Translations under genes and position numbers: made by a program | The notes under the pieces: generated by a model | The model's input: only the letters and a program-made list of their open reading frames with translations | Told to the model about the DNA's origin: nothing | Databases searched by the model: none | DNA from: Geobacteraceae bacterium | GTDB lineage: Bacteria; Desulfobacterota; Desulfuromonadia; Geobacterales; Geobacteraceae | Direction of reading: 5' to 3' | DNA length: 64,000 nt | Assembly (NCBI GenBank): GCA_009773645.1 | Contig: WSYB01000021.1 | Span: 128,838 to 192,837, forward strand | Shown here: one piece after another, positions 42,663-51,788 of the stretch | Numbering within the stretch: the first letter of the stretch is position 1 | Layout of the letters: each line of letters starts with the position of its first letter

Positions 42663-43358
42663 CTACACCGCAGCAAATCTTACCTCTAGGAACAGTTCCC
42701 CAGGTTGCCGCTCAACAACTACCATCTGCCTTTCGGGGTAACATCGATACGTCAAATAGCAATGTTGCCTGGGATTGCTAAGAATAGAGGGGGTAAACGA
42801 TGCCAAATTGGTTCCCTCGGATCGTGCCGAAGGAGCTAGCAATCCCGGATGCCCCTCGCCATGCAGTCGCTCGCCGATCTCGTGCGTAAAGCTGTAATCT
42901 TGAGCAATCAATCGAGGGAAGAGCTTCTCCTTACCCCTCAGGTCAATCAATACTGCCCGGCAATGTACAAAGTAGACGGCACGCTCACGTACGATGGGTC
43001 CTTTCAATCCTTCTACACGCTGTTCTTCCCGTACCATATGGTACGCCGTCTCATGGATTGTGGTTTCCAGTTCGAGTGAACCATACCAGACGCCAAATGC
43101 TCCGTTCCCATATCGGCTGCACAGATAGGGGTCGGTCTCGAAAGGGTAGCCGATTGCAGTTGTGTAGTGAAACCCCCGTTGGATTACGCCGGCCGGGATT
43201 TCAGACTTTACCCGCATCTCCGCAGTAATGGCCACTTCACTTTGAAATTCATCACCGTCAGTCAAGTCCGAGAACAAATCTACTGATTCGCGCAATGAGA
43301 CTATATTGCGAAACAGGTCGTCGTCGAAATCGCAGGTCTTGTCAAATAGACTCGGCAT
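42663..43358 (-). CDS. RES-domain toxin
   Basis: The 231-residue protein carries a RES domain. The conserved Arg/Tyr/Glu-type residues lie in GFHYTTAIGYPF, SRYGNGAFGVWYGSLELETTIHETAYH and the C-terminal LTYRCYPERQMVVV. RES toxins degrade or phosphorolyse NAD+ and stop growth when free. The gene follows its cognate antitoxin by 3 bp in the usual antitoxin-first order. Confidence 0.85.
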   Translation of the reverse strand: MPSLFDKTCDFDDDLFRNIVSLRESVDLFSDLTDGDEFQSEVAITAEMRVKSEIPAGVIQRGFHYTTAIGYPFETDPYLCSRYGNGAFGVWYGSLELETTIHETAYHMVREEQRVEGLKGPIVRERAVYFVHCRAVLIDLRGKEKLFPRLIAQDYSFTHEIGERLHGEGHPGLLAPSARSEGTNLASFTPSILSNPRQHCYLTYRCYPERQMVVVERQPGELFLEVRFAAV

Positions 43359-43361
43359 GAA

Positions 43362-43772
43362 TTAGCGCCCGCGATAGAAGTCGAGATAACGGGCAACCTT
43401 GGCAATGCCGATGATTCCTTGTTCCTTCATGACGGCAAGTGGGGTAAGGTTGTCAAAAGCCGTGTTCCGCCTGGAAACCCAAGAGTAGCGGATATCTTCA
43501 TTCTGCGGGTAAAGCACCCGTAACGCCTTGTGGATTGACAGAAGCCAACCGACGCGATCAAGAATATCACGATTGGCAGGCAACGACTCGCCCTTACCGT
43601 ATTTTGCAAGCATAGCACGGCTTTTCGGGCTCAGTCCGAGGAGTTCAAGCTGGTCTGCAGTCGAAAGCCCCCAAAGGTTGAACAATTTGATAACCATCTT
43701 CGACAGAGCGCTTCGTGAATCTTCGGAAGACAGGTCAATGTCAGCAGTTTTTGCATGTGCGAGTGCCGTCAT
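43362..43772 (-). CDS. Xre/MbcA/ParS-family antitoxin
   Basis: The 136-residue protein starts at an ATG with AAAGGAG. The N-terminal helices are DNA-binding-like (SKMVIKLFNLWGLSTADQLELLGLSPKSRAML). The C-terminal toxin-binding domain has LDRVGWLLSIHKALRVLYPQ and the conserved TPLAVMKEQGIIGIAKVARYLDF. It neutralises the RES toxin and should repress its own promoter, which lies about 25 bp upstream. Confidence 0.85.
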   Translation of the reverse strand: MTALAHAKTADIDLSSEDSRSALSKMVIKLFNLWGLSTADQLELLGLSPKSRAMLAKYGKGESLPANRDILDRVGWLLSIHKALRVLYPQNEDIRYSWVSRRNTAFDNLTPLAVMKEQGIIGIAKVARYLDFYRGR

Positions 43773-43794
43773 ATAATTCTCCTTTCTGTGTTTA

Positions 43795-43823
43795 TTTATA
43801 TACAATATTTGTTTACCTGTCAA
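43795..43823 (-). promoter_or_regulatory. Strong sigma-70 promoter of the Xre-RES operon
   Basis: A perfect TTGACA (complement of 43818-43823) and TATAAA (complement of 43795-43800) are spaced by exactly 17 bp, 23 bp upstream of the antitoxin start. Confidence 0.75.
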
Positions 43824-43953
43824 CCATAATGTAAGCACATCTCTATCAAGCGTCATTTCTCGCTAAGGTCCGATCTTCCACCAGTCGCAACCCGCGCTCT
43901 GTTCGTTTCCCGGTCTGAAGAGCACCGACAATAAGCCGGGAGGACACGAAGCC

Positions 43954-43983
43954 AAAAAAGAAAGGGCGCGGTATCACGCCCTT
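43954..43983 (-). terminator. Terminator after the Rossmann-type reductase gene (44018-45328)
   Basis: On the minus strand AAGGGCGTGATACCGCGCCCTT is followed by a T-rich run (TCTTTTTT). It lies about 35 bp past the stop of the 44018-45328 gene. Confidence 0.8.
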
Positions 43984-44017
43984 CTCTTCAGCAGTACACA
44001 CGGGGGAATCGATATTA

Positions 44018-45328
44018 TCAGCCTGCGATCAGCCGCTTGGCAATGATATCGTGGTTCAGCCAGAAAACCGGAGCGGTCGGTTCCCACATGGTGTCAAACA
44101 TCAGTTTTCCCACCGCCGTGAACACCGCCCGGGACAGGGCGGCGCAGACGATCTCCTTGGGATTCCTGTTCATCTCCAAAAGACGGGCGGAACTGGTCAG
44201 CATCAATTCCATCTGCTCAAGAGAGTTGTGGTGCGGCCATGTGGCGTACTCCCTGAAAGGGGCCAGAAGGGGCGCAGCGAGGTATGCATTGGCCTCCGCC
44301 AGGAGAGAGTCGATCGACTCATTATCGGGCAAAAGCCGCCGGCACTCCTCCTTGATTTCCTCGGCCGCGGCGCCGCCTCCCTCTTTTTCCAGGGCGGCCA
44401 AGAGAGGATAGAGGGAAATCTCCACCCCCAGAAAAAGGGCGCTGGAGTTGGTCTGAATCTCCGGGGAATTGAAGACGGCCGCCGCTATCCCCCGGCTGCA
44501 GGCAGCCGCAGCGGCCTCTTCCAGGCGAATCTTGGCCCACCCCGGAAGATAGGGAATATAGGACTGCCAGGTGTAGGCGCCGTTGATGAGGACTTCGCAG
44601 CCGTGGTAGCCGTATGCGGCGTAGGCGACTTTCCCTCCGGCGGCGGCAAACCTCTCGCGCACCGCGGCCGTGGCCTCGACCAGATGGGTGAACGTATCGG
44701 CCGTCACCTCGTCAAAGCTGATCTTGCACAGCCTCCCCAGCTCTGAATTCCAGAAGCTCTCCGACGAGAGGTAACGCTCCCCCTGCCCTTTGAAGATCCG
44801 GTTCAGGAGAGGCATGTAGACCCGGGCGCGGGGTATGCCGCCGGCCATGGCATGGACGAAGAGCACATTGGCGCCGGCAGGGACCATCTTCTCAAGCTCC
44901 GCCGCGAACAGCCCGAGGCTTGAGGTAAAGCGCCTGACCCCCGCCTGACGGGACTGCTCGATCCCTTCCCAGTTCAACTGCACCGTTTCCCAATCGTCCG
45001 GCTTCACCCCTTTGAGCTGGTCAAGCGGTGAACGCCCATCTTTACCCGGCTCCATATCGAAACCGGCCTCGAGGGGAATATTGATGATTTTCCCTCTCAG
45101 GTTCGCTTCGGCCTCGACCAGCTCGGAAGCGTTCAGGGACCGGAGCAGCCCGTCACCATCCCGCCGTCCGATGGTTGTACCGATAATGGTCATCCCCTTC
45201 TTCCGCGCCTCGTCCACGATGCCGTTGGCATAGCCCCGGCCGAACAGTTCACCGCACAGGACGAGAACGTCCCCCTTCATGTAGCCCGCAGGCTGCGGCA
45301 GTTGCCGCATCGGATTGTACGTGGTCAT
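44018..45328 (-). CDS. Rossmann-type protein, possible FabMG-like enoyl-ACP reductase
   Basis: The 436-residue soluble protein has an N-terminal nucleotide-binding pattern GDVLVLCGELFGRGYANGI. A mid-region NVLFVHAMAGGIPRARVYM and a Tyr-rich stretch AYAAYGYHGCEVLINGAYTW follow. From memory it resembles the large, poorly studied group named after a metagenomic enoyl-ACP reductase (FabMG), but I cannot confirm that by comparison. If correct it would be a second, unrelated enoyl reductase besides FabI. It follows dnaB by 23 bp on the same strand and ends at a terminator. Confidence 0.5.
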   Translation of the reverse strand: MTTYNPMRQLPQPAGYMKGDVLVLCGELFGRGYANGIVDEARKKGMTIIGTTIGRRDGDGLLRSLNASELVEAEANLRGKIINIPLEAGFDMEPGKDGRSPLDQLKGVKPDDWETVQLNWEGIEQSRQAGVRRFTSSLGLFAAELEKMVPAGANVLFVHAMAGGIPRARVYMPLLNRIFKGQGERYLSSESFWNSELGRLCKISFDEVTADTFTHLVEATAAVRERFAAAGGKVAYAAYGYHGCEVLINGAYTWQSYIPYLPGWAKIRLEEAAAAACSRGIAAAVFNSPEIQTNSSALFLGVEISLYPLLAALEKEGGGAAAEEIKEECRRLLPDNESIDSLLAEANAYLAAPLLAPFREYATWPHHNSLEQMELMLTSSARLLEMNRNPKEIVCAALSRAVFTAVGKLMFDTMWEPTAPVFWLNHDIIAKRLIAG

Positions 45329-45351
45329 ACCTTCTTTCCTTTCTGCGATTG

Positions 45352-46704
45352 CTAGTAATCTTCCCGGTGGCTCAGGTTCTCGAACCTGGTGAATTCGCCG
45401 CGGAAGGCCAGGTTCACCGTGCCGATCGGACCGTTTCTCTGTTTGCCGATGATGATCTCCGCCTTACCTTTCAGGTCCTCGTTTTCCTTGTCATAGACCT
45501 CTCCCCGGTAGACGAACATGATCACGTCGGCATCCTGTTCGATGGCCCCCGACTCGCGCAGGTCACTCATCATCGGCCGTTTGTCGGTGCGGCTCTCCAG
45601 GCTGCGGTTCAGCTGGGAAAGGGCCACCACCGGCACATCGAGCTCCTTTGCCAGAGCCTTCAGGGACCTGGATATTTCGGAAATCTCCTGCTGGCGCGAT
45701 TCGGGATTGGAACCGCCGCGCATCAGCTGCAGGTAGTCGACCAGGATCAGGCCGATATTATGTTCCGCCTTGAGGCGGCGGCACTTGGCCCTCATCTCCA
45801 GTACCGAAATGGCCGGGGTATCGTCGATGAAGATCTTAGCCTCGTGCAGGTAGCTGGCCGCCTTGATCAGTTTCGGCCAGTCGTTCTCCATGAAATGGCC
45901 GGTGCGCACCCTGCTTGCATCCACCTTGGACTCCGAGCAGAGGAGCCTCGTCACCAGTTGCTCCTTGCTCATCTCCAGGGAAAAAATGGCGGCCGGCTGC
46001 TTGTGTTCGGCATGGATGGACGCATACTGGGCGATATTAAGGGCAAAGGCGGTCTTCCCCATGGAGGGGCGGCCGGCGATGATGACCAGGTCGCCGCGCT
46101 GGAAGCCGGCGGTCTTGTCGTCCAGGTCGAGAAAGCCGGTCGGCACGCCGGTGACGTGCTCCTTTTTCTCGTAGAGGAGCTCCAGGTTCTTGATGGTGTC
46201 CTTGAGAACGGCGCCGACCGGGTAGAAAGCGGGGCGCAGCCGGTTTTCGGATATCTCGAAGATCACCTTCTGGGCGTTATCCAGAAGCTCTTCCACCGCC
46301 ACCTGGTCGTTAAACCCCTGGGTGACGATATCGGTAGCGGCGGTGATCAGTTTGCGGGTGACCCCTTTTTCCTTTACGATCTTGCAGTAATAGGCAATGT
46401 TGGCGGCGGTGGGAACGTAATCCACGAGGGTCACCAGATAGGCCCCACCCCCCACCTCCTCCAGTTCACCCTTCGTTTTCAGGATGGAGGTCATGGTTAC
46501 AAGGTCGCACGGCTCCCCCCGCTCATTGAGATCGATCATCGCCCGCAGTATCTTCCGGTGGGATTCCCGGTACAGATCCTCGGGGGTGAGGATCTCCAGC
46601 ACCCGGTTGATCGCCTCATTGTCCAGCAGGATGCCGCCCAATATCGACATCTCCGCCTCGATGCTCTGGGGTGGCAGTTTTCGTAAATCCAATGCTGACA
46701 TCAT
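45352..46704 (-). CDS. dnaB: Replicative DNA helicase DnaB
   Basis: The 450-residue protein has an N-terminal primase-interaction domain (SIEAEMSILGGILLDNEAINRV). The RecA-like motor has Walker A GRPSMGKTAFALN, Walker B LILVDYLQLM and the DnaB motif ESRTDKRPMMSDLRESG-AIEQDADVIMF. It unwinds the fork in the 5'-3' direction. It is followed closely by the putative reductase gene and preceded by recO on the same strand. Confidence 0.97.
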   Translation of the reverse strand: MMSALDLRKLPPQSIEAEMSILGGILLDNEAINRVLEILTPEDLYRESHRKILRAMIDLNERGEPCDLVTMTSILKTKGELEEVGGGAYLVTLVDYVPTAANIAYYCKIVKEKGVTRKLITAATDIVTQGFNDQVAVEELLDNAQKVIFEISENRLRPAFYPVGAVLKDTIKNLELLYEKKEHVTGVPTGFLDLDDKTAGFQRGDLVIIAGRPSMGKTAFALNIAQYASIHAEHKQPAAIFSLEMSKEQLVTRLLCSESKVDASRVRTGHFMENDWPKLIKAASYLHEAKIFIDDTPAISVLEMRAKCRRLKAEHNIGLILVDYLQLMRGGSNPESRQQEISEISRSLKALAKELDVPVVALSQLNRSLESRTDKRPMMSDLRESGAIEQDADVIMFVYRGEVYDKENEDLKGKAEIIIGKQRNGPIGTVNLAFRGEFTRFENLSHREDY

Positions 46705-46724
46705 CTATACCTGCACTATTTCCA

Positions 46725-46752
46725 GTTCTATGTTCTCAGTTTGATGTTCAAC
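46725..46752. repeat. Period-7 array, GTTCTAT/GTTCTCA/GTTTGAT/GTTCAAC
   Basis: Four adjacent heptamers, all beginning GTT, lie in the gap between recO and dnaB. They resemble the arrays at 30348-30382. Confidence 0.55.
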
Positions 46753-46833
46753 TCCGTCCGGGGCGTTGAACTTCCCGGCAATATTTTACCGGAGGGCTAC
46801 TATACCCCGTCACAACTCTCCCGGTCAACAATT

Positions 46834-47568
46834 TTACTCCCCCATTTCCCGCAAAAAGGAAAGCGACCTGAGCGGCCGGCCGAGATGGGAGGAAATGGCT
46901 GCATCCAGCAGTTCCCCTGCTTCGGCAAGCTCATCGGGTGGGAATATGATCGCGCCGAAACGCCCCGTCTGCATGGCCCTGGTGAGGAGCGCAATGGTCG
47001 GCGCGGAAAGAGTCCTTCCCCTTCTCCCGCACCGGTCGCACAGAACGCTGCCGGCGGACGAGATACGGCATGGCCCTGAAGCCCCGGCGAGGTCGGAGCC
47101 GCAGGAAACGCAATGGGTAAGAAGCGGGCGGTAACCAAGGATATTGAGCGTGTTTATCTCGAAGAAACGCCGGTCCGAGGGAGAAACAGAGGTCGAGTCC
47201 AGGTGCTCCAGGTAGGCGGCAAGGAGCCGGAAAAATCTGGGATTGCTCATCCCCTCCGGCATGAACAGGTCGGTGAGCTCGCAGGCGTAGCTTGCATGGC
47301 CGATCTTCGACAGCTCTTCGCGGATGTGGGGAAAAATGGTCACGATATCCGCGCCATGGACCTGCGCAAGACCTTCCTGTAAGCCCAACTGGAGTTTCAG
47401 GCGGGCGAACAGCTCCAGCGCCCCGCCGAAGCGTCTGACGCTCTTCTTCGCACCCCTGGCTATCCCCTTGAGCTTCCCGTGCTCCAGGGTAAAAAAGGTC
47501 GCGATCCTGTCACTCTCGCGATAATCAGTCGCCCCAAGCACGATGGCTTCACACTGCATGGTCTGCAT
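46834..47568 (-). CDS. recO: DNA repair protein RecO
   Basis: The protein is about 245 residues. The N-terminal OB fold is [23 protein letters not shown] with [22 protein letters not shown]. The C-terminal half has a four-cysteine zinc site (CVSCGSDL and CDRCG). It loads RecA onto gaps with RecR and RecF. ATG 47568 and the in-frame ATG three codons later are both possible, because no clear ribosome site is visible. Confidence 0.92.
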   Translation of the reverse strand: MQTMQCEAIVLGATDYRESDRIATFFTLEHGKLKGIARGAKKSVRRFGGALELFARLKLQLGLQEGLAQVHGADIVTIFPHIREELSKIGHASYACELTDLFMPEGMSNPRFFRLLAAYLEHLDSTSVSPSDRRFFEINTLNILGYRPLLTHCVSCGSDLAGASGPCRISSAGSVLCDRCGRRGRTLSAPTIALLTRAMQTGRFGAIIFPPDELAEAGELLDAAISSHLGRPLRSLSFLREMGE

Positions 47569-47853
47569 GGTGCTACAGTACCACCCGCACACCTTGCCAG
47601 TCAACCTCCCCCTTTTAAGAAAAAAATAATCATTTACCCCATTGACCAACCGCTTCGCTTTTTGATATTGATATCAATATTCGTTTTCCCTAACGGTCTT
47701 TACCTGCGGAAAATGTAAGGCTTTGCCGCATGGTTTATTCCCGAACTCTACGTTCACCAGTTGAAATAGACTTTCACTTTCTATTGTTTTGGCAGGATAT
47801 TGAACATGTCAACGCCGCCTATTTTACCCACAACAAAAGGAGGAACATCAAGC

Positions 47854-49116
47854 ATGAAAAAGTTGTTTGTAATTTTTGCCGCTGCCGTAATCGTCTCCAC
47901 TTTGACGGCCAGGGCCCACGCCGCCACCCTGGAGGAGCTGCAGCAGGAACTGGACGAGCTGAACGGCAAGGTAAAGGCCATGCAGGGCGGGCGACAGTCG
48001 GAGAAGACCGTCCCGGCCGCACCCGAAGAAAGCTACCTGAAAAAGACCTGGGACCGCACCAGGTTCGGCGGTTACGGGGAGTTGGACTACATTTTCAACC
48101 GGGAAAACGGCAACGGCAAGGGGGGGAACATTTTCGATCCGCACCGCTTCGTCCTTTACGTCAACTCAGAGCTGGCCGACTGGGTCACTCTGAACAGTGA
48201 GCTGGAATGGGAACACGGAGGAGTGAAAGACGAGGTGGAGGGGAACGAGCTTTCCGGCGAAGTAGCCGTGGAGCAAGCTTTCCTGGACTTCAAGCTTGTC
48301 CGCCCCCTCAACTTCAAAGCGGGCGTGATGCTTGTGCCGGTCGGGGCCATCAACCTCTACCATGAGCCGACCAACTTTAACTCCTCCGAGCGGCCGCAGC
48401 TTGACCGGTTCCTCATACCCTCCACGTGGGCCGAGATGGGTGCCGGGATTCACGGCTCAATCGGGGACAGGGTCGATTACCAGCTCCTGGTGATGAACGG
48501 CCTGGACGGAACGAAATTCTCCGCCAAGAACGGGATCAGGGAGGGGAAGCAGAACTTCGACAAGGACATAAACCGGAACAAGGCAATAACCGGCCGGTTA
48601 GAGATCCGGCCCTTCACCAACCTCTACACCAACTTCTCCTTTTACACGGCGAACTCTGCTCCGAGCGGCAAACCGACCGCCTACACCACCGTCGCCGCCT
48701 TCGACGGAAAGTATACGATCGGCAACTTCGACATCGCCGGGGAATACGTCCACATCTACCAGAACAACCCGACAGCGCTGGAAGTCGCCGATATCGGCCA
48801 CAATATGTCCGGGTACTGGGTGGAGGGGGCTTACCACGTGATGCCAAGCGCCTGGAAAAGGGGAAAGCTGGCCGAGGCAGACGCCTTACTCTTTGCCCGT
48901 TACTCCGAGTTCAACACCCAGGACGGAGGGGCAGTTGACCCAAGCAAGGTGAGCGGGAGATTTGACCGCAATTACACAACCGTCGGTCTGGTCTTCAAGC
49001 CGGTGACCACCGTCGCCATCAAGGCCGACTACCAGATATACGACGACCACAGGAAGGGGGGAGAGACCCCTCTCGACAACGACAAATTCCAGGTCACCCT
49101 CGGCTTTGTCTTCTAA
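47854..49116 (+). CDS. Phosphate-selective porin O/P-like outer-membrane protein
   Basis: The 420-residue precursor has AAAGGAGG about 11 bp upstream of the ATG and a signal peptide to AHAAT. A short coiled segment (LEELQQELDELNGKVKAM) is followed by a 16-strand-type barrel (FGGYGELDYIFNRE, RFVLYVNSELADWVTLNSELEWEHGG). It ends in aromatic FVF. The GYGELDY/EQAFLDFKL pattern is common in Geobacter and related porins. The substrate is unknown. Confidence 0.82.
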   Translation: MKKLFVIFAAAVIVSTLTARAHAATLEELQQELDELNGKVKAMQGGRQSEKTVPAAPEESYLKKTWDRTRFGGYGELDYIFNRENGNGKGGNIFDPHRFVLYVNSELADWVTLNSELEWEHGGVKDEVEGNELSGEVAVEQAFLDFKLVRPLNFKAGVMLVPVGAINLYHEPTNFNSSERPQLDRFLIPSTWAEMGAGIHGSIGDRVDYQLLVMNGLDGTKFSAKNGIREGKQNFDKDINRNKAITGRLEIRPFTNLYTNFSFYTANSAPSGKPTAYTTVAAFDGKYTIGNFDIAGEYVHIYQNNPTALEVADIGHNMSGYWVEGAYHVMPSAWKRGKLAEADALLFARYSEFNTQDGGAVDPSKVSGRFDRNYTTVGLVFKPVTTVAIKADYQIYDDHRKGGETPLDNDKFQVTLGFVF

Positions 49117-49144
49117 AAAGGGCGTCCGGCCAAACCGGACGCCC
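49117..49144. terminator. Bidirectional terminator between convergent genes
   Basis: GGGCGTCCGG-CCAAA-CCGGACGCCC is a perfect 10-bp stem between the porin and the TPR gene, immediately after the porin stop. A-rich sequence on the left supports leftward termination as well. Confidence 0.75.
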
Positions 49145-49145
49145 C

Positions 49146-49607
49146 TCACTTCCCGCCCCTTACTCTCCTGAGTCCCAGCCGCGCCAGAAACTTGCCGAGA
49201 TACCTGTTCAGGGGGTGGGATCTCCGTAACTTGGGGAAAAGTGGGGGAGCCCTCGGCGCAAAGGCATCCAGCTCGCAGATGATCTCCGCATTTCTTTCGA
49301 ACTGCACCCCTTTCCTGAAGGTATCGAGCGCTTCCTTTTTTAACCCGGCAAGAAGGTAAATCTGCCCCAGGTTGAGGTAGAAAACGGAGTTTTCGGGCTC
49401 TTTGGAGATCGCCTCCTCAGCGAGGGCAATCGCCTCGTCAAATTCCCCACGCGACTTTGCATTGGCCAACGCAAGATAGGAGCAGCCGGCGGGGGTCCTT
49501 TCCTCATGAACCGCCTGTTCAAAGCAGACGCGCGCCAGATAGAAATGGTCATGACTCAGCGCATCAACCCCTTTGGCGAAAAATTCTGCTGCTAACCTGG
49601 ATGACAT
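49146..49607 (-). CDS. Small TPR protein
   Basis: The 153-residue soluble protein has three tetratricopeptide-like units (FYLARVCFEQAVHEERTP, FDEAIALAEEAISKEPENS, LKKEALDTFRKGVQFERNA). The C-terminus is basic (RYLGKFLARLGLRRVRGGK). It probably acts as a protein-interaction adaptor. There is no signal peptide, and it has no operon partner. Confidence 0.75.
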   Translation of the reverse strand: MSSRLAAEFFAKGVDALSHDHFYLARVCFEQAVHEERTPAGCSYLALANAKSRGEFDEAIALAEEAISKEPENSVFYLNLGQIYLLAGLKKEALDTFRKGVQFERNAEIICELDAFAPRAPPLFPKLRRSHPLNRYLGKFLARLGLRRVRGGK

Positions 49608-49842
49608 GGTGCTCCCTCTTTGCGTGGTTGCGCCGGCGACACATGCCGTTACATTATTTATTCGGTTTCCGGTTCCTTAAACTTAAGGTCTGATCTCTAT
49701 GGGAACGCCATTCGGGAGAAGCCGCCAGCTTTCATACATCTCCTCCGTTTGTCCGGTGAAAAATTTTTACCGGGGTCTGTTGAATTCCGCCCGAACGACT
49801 GTAAAGTAAAAGCAGACAAATGTTACTGAGGGAGGTGGAAAG

Positions 49843-50214
49843 ATGAAAGGGACACTTTTATTCATGATCGGTCTGTTCCTGCTCTGCTCGTTTGGCTGCG
49901 CCACGGAGGAGTACGTAAGGAAGCAGGTGGAGCCGGTCGCCGACCGGATCGGCAAGATCGAGAACAGGGTTGCGGGGATCGAAGCCAGGTTGGCGGCGCT
50001 GGAAAACAGACCGGTGCTCTCTCCCGCCGACATTGAGGCGGCAAAGAAAGACACAGCCGAAGCCAGGGCCCAGGCCGAGCAGGCAATGAAGGGCGCGCAG
50101 GACGCAGCCGGCAAGGCTGAATCAGCGGCTTCCAGGGCTGAAACGGCGGCCGACAAGGCGGAGAAAGCGGCGCAGAAGGCTGCGAAGGCATTTGAACTGG
50201 GGCAGAGAAAATAG
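49843..50214 (+). CDS. Lpp-like alanine-rich coiled-coil lipoprotein
   Basis: The 123-residue protein has an AGGGAGGTGG ribosome site. The signal peptide ends in a lipobox-like CSFGC (Cys19). A coiled coil with heptads follows (VEPVADRIGKIENRVAGIEARLAALE). The C-terminus is an alanine/lysine-rich repeat of Ala-x-x-Ala-x-x-Ala-like units (AQAEQAMKGAQDAAGKAESAA). It resembles murein-lipoprotein-like outer-membrane lipoproteins. It lacks a clear C-terminal Lys-Tyr-Arg-Lys crosslink sequence but ends in GQRK. It is followed by a terminator. Confidence 0.8.
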   Translation: MKGTLLFMIGLFLLCSFGCATEEYVRKQVEPVADRIGKIENRVAGIEARLAALENRPVLSPADIEAAKKDTAEARAQAEQAMKGAQDAAGKAESAASRAETAADKAEKAAQKAAKAFELGQRK

Positions 50215-50236
50215 CCCTCCTTTGTCATATGTTTAT

Positions 50237-50271
50237 GGGGACCGGATTTCCAAACTTCCGATCCCCTTTTT
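50237..50271 (+). terminator. Rho-independent terminator after the Lpp-like gene
   Basis: GGGGACCGGA and TCCGATCCCC pair imperfectly around TTTCCAAACT, followed by T5. It overlaps the 3' end of the convergent L,D-transpeptidase gene by 2 bp. Confidence 0.65.
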
Positions 50272-51148
50272 ATTTGCTGATATCCACCGGTATCCCCTTC
50301 CTCTCGCCGATGGCCTGGAACAGTTTTTGCGCGTTCACCCCGTTGAGGAGGTTGTTCTTTATGAGCAATCCGGTAGCTTCGTTAAAGTAATCGATGTTTT
50401 CAAACTGATCTCTGTGCGCCTCGATATAAACCTTCCCCCCCTTTACCCCCACTTTGACGGGTTGTCTCACAATGGTTACCCTGGCGCCGACAGGGACCCG
50501 CTCGAAGAGGTAAGGGATATCCTCCGGATAGAGCCTTATGCAGCCGTGGCTGACCTTTCTTCCCACGCCCCACGGCTTGTTGGTCCCATGGATAAGGATG
50601 TCCCGTTCTGAAAGCCTCATGGCGTGGCTGCCGAGCGGGTTGTCCGGCCCCGGTGGCACTACTCTGGGGAGTTCGGGCTTCTCTTTCATAATGGATGCGG
50701 GGACATGCCAGCTCGGATCTTCAATTTTCTGTATCAGCCGGAATTCCCCGACCGGCGTATCGTTTTCTTCGCTCCCGATCCCTATGGGAAAGGTGATCAC
50801 CAGCCGTTCGTCGCCGGATGTAACGAAATAGTACAACCTCATCTCGGAAAGATTTATGACGATGCCGTCGGCCGGTGCCGCATCGGGCACGATCCATGAG
50901 GCAGGAATTACCACCTTTGCGCCTTTGCCCGGCACAAAGGGGTCGAGACCGGGGTTCGCCTCGGCAATCTCGTTAAAGCCGAGATCGAAGCGCCGGGCGA
51001 TTTCCATGAGGGACTCCCCCTTTTTGACGGTATGGCTTCTAACCCTGCCGATAACCGCTTCATCGGCGCTGTATGCTCCCCCATGGGCCTTTGAGACGGT
51101 GAAAAGAAGGCTACAGAGCACCAAAACGAGGATAACCGTTCTGCTCAT
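50270..51148 (-). CDS. Exported L,D-transpeptidase with LysM domain
   Basis: The 292-residue protein has a signal peptide (to KAHGG), a LysM domain (HTVKKGESLMEIARRFDLG) at about 38-85 and a YkuD L,D-transpeptidase domain at about 90-235. The catalytic region is HGTNKPWGVG, then SHGCIRLYPEDI with the nucleophilic Cys. It forms 3-3 crosslinks in peptidoglycan or attaches lipoproteins to it, and the Lpp-like gene next door is a possible substrate. Its start overlaps the folA stop by four bases (ATGA). Confidence 0.9.
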   Translation of the reverse strand: MSRTVILVLVLCSLLFTVSKAHGGAYSADEAVIGRVRSHTVKKGESLMEIARRFDLGFNEIAEANPGLDPFVPGKGAKVVIPASWIVPDAAPADGIVINLSEMRLYYFVTSGDERLVITFPIGIGSEENDTPVGEFRLIQKIEDPSWHVPASIMKEKPELPRVVPPGPDNPLGSHAMRLSERDILIHGTNKPWGVGRKVSHGCIRLYPEDIPYLFERVPVGARVTIVRQPVKVGVKGGKVYIEAHRDQFENIDYFNEATGLLIKNNLLNGVNAQKLFQAIGERKGIPVDISK

Positions 51149-51627
51149 GGTGAACCCGGCAAACGCTGATACGTGATAAAGGTATATGGGAGCGGGGCCT
51201 CCACCTCTTTCCGCTCGACCTCGATGAACGCATCCGGGATCGCGGGGAAAAAGGCGTCCCCTTCGAACTCACCGTGGACGATGGTGACGTAGACCCTCTC
51301 CGCAAGGGGGAGCACCTCCCGGTAGACCTCGCCGCCGCCGCAGACAAAGACCTCATCCGCATCCCCCGCCATTAAGAGAGCAGACCGCAGGTCATGGGCG
51401 ACCAGGCACCCACAGGCCCGGTATCCCCCCTGCCGTGTGAGGATGATGGTCGTTCTCCCGGGGAGGGGGCGGCCGATGGATTCGAACGTCTTCCGTCCCA
51501 TGATGAGGGTGTGCCCCGTGGTAAGCTCCCTGAACCGCTTCCGGTCGGCCGGGACATCCCACGGGATGGCGCCGCAACGTCCGATCACCCGGTTTTCGGA
51601 CATGGCCGCAATGAGGGAAATGCGCAT
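51145..51627 (-). CDS. folA: Dihydrofolate reductase
   Basis: The 160-residue enzyme reduces dihydrofolate to tetrahydrofolate with NADPH. It has MRISLIAAMSENRVIGRCGAIPW at the N-terminus and LIMGRKTFESIGRPLPGR. EVFVCGGGEVYREVLP, VYVTIVHGEFEGDAFFP and the acidic active-site residue region follow (PADRKRF). The longer frame reaching 51759 has no ribosome site. Translation is probably coupled to the L,D-transpeptidase gene by a four-base overlap. Confidence 0.93.
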   Translation of the reverse strand: MRISLIAAMSENRVIGRCGAIPWDVPADRKRFRELTTGHTLIMGRKTFESIGRPLPGRTTIILTRQGGYRACGCLVAHDLRSALLMAGDADEVFVCGGGEVYREVLPLAERVYVTIVHGEFEGDAFFPAIPDAFIEVERKEVEAPLPYTFITYQRLPGSP

Positions 51628-51729
51628 GGTGACCTTTCTGCCGCCCAAGGCGGCATGAACAGGGGTGAAGCTTTTCAACACGCATGCTATCACAAAGGGG
51701 ATAAAAACGGGAACAGGGATTTTGCCGAT

Positions 51730-51764
51730 AAAAAAAGGGGGTGCAGCCACAGGCCGCACCCCCT
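51730..51764 (-). terminator. Terminator of the PEP-CTERM gene
   Basis: On the minus strand GGGGGTGCGGCCTGTGGCTGCACCCCC is followed by T7. It lies just past the PEP-CTERM stop. Confidence 0.85.
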
Positions 51765-51788
51765 TCCGGTTAAGCGGGGACAGAAGGT

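Noticed and set aside
45349-46686. A 445-codon plus-strand frame opposite dnaB
   Set aside because: Shadow of dnaB, with no ribosome site or recognisable motif.
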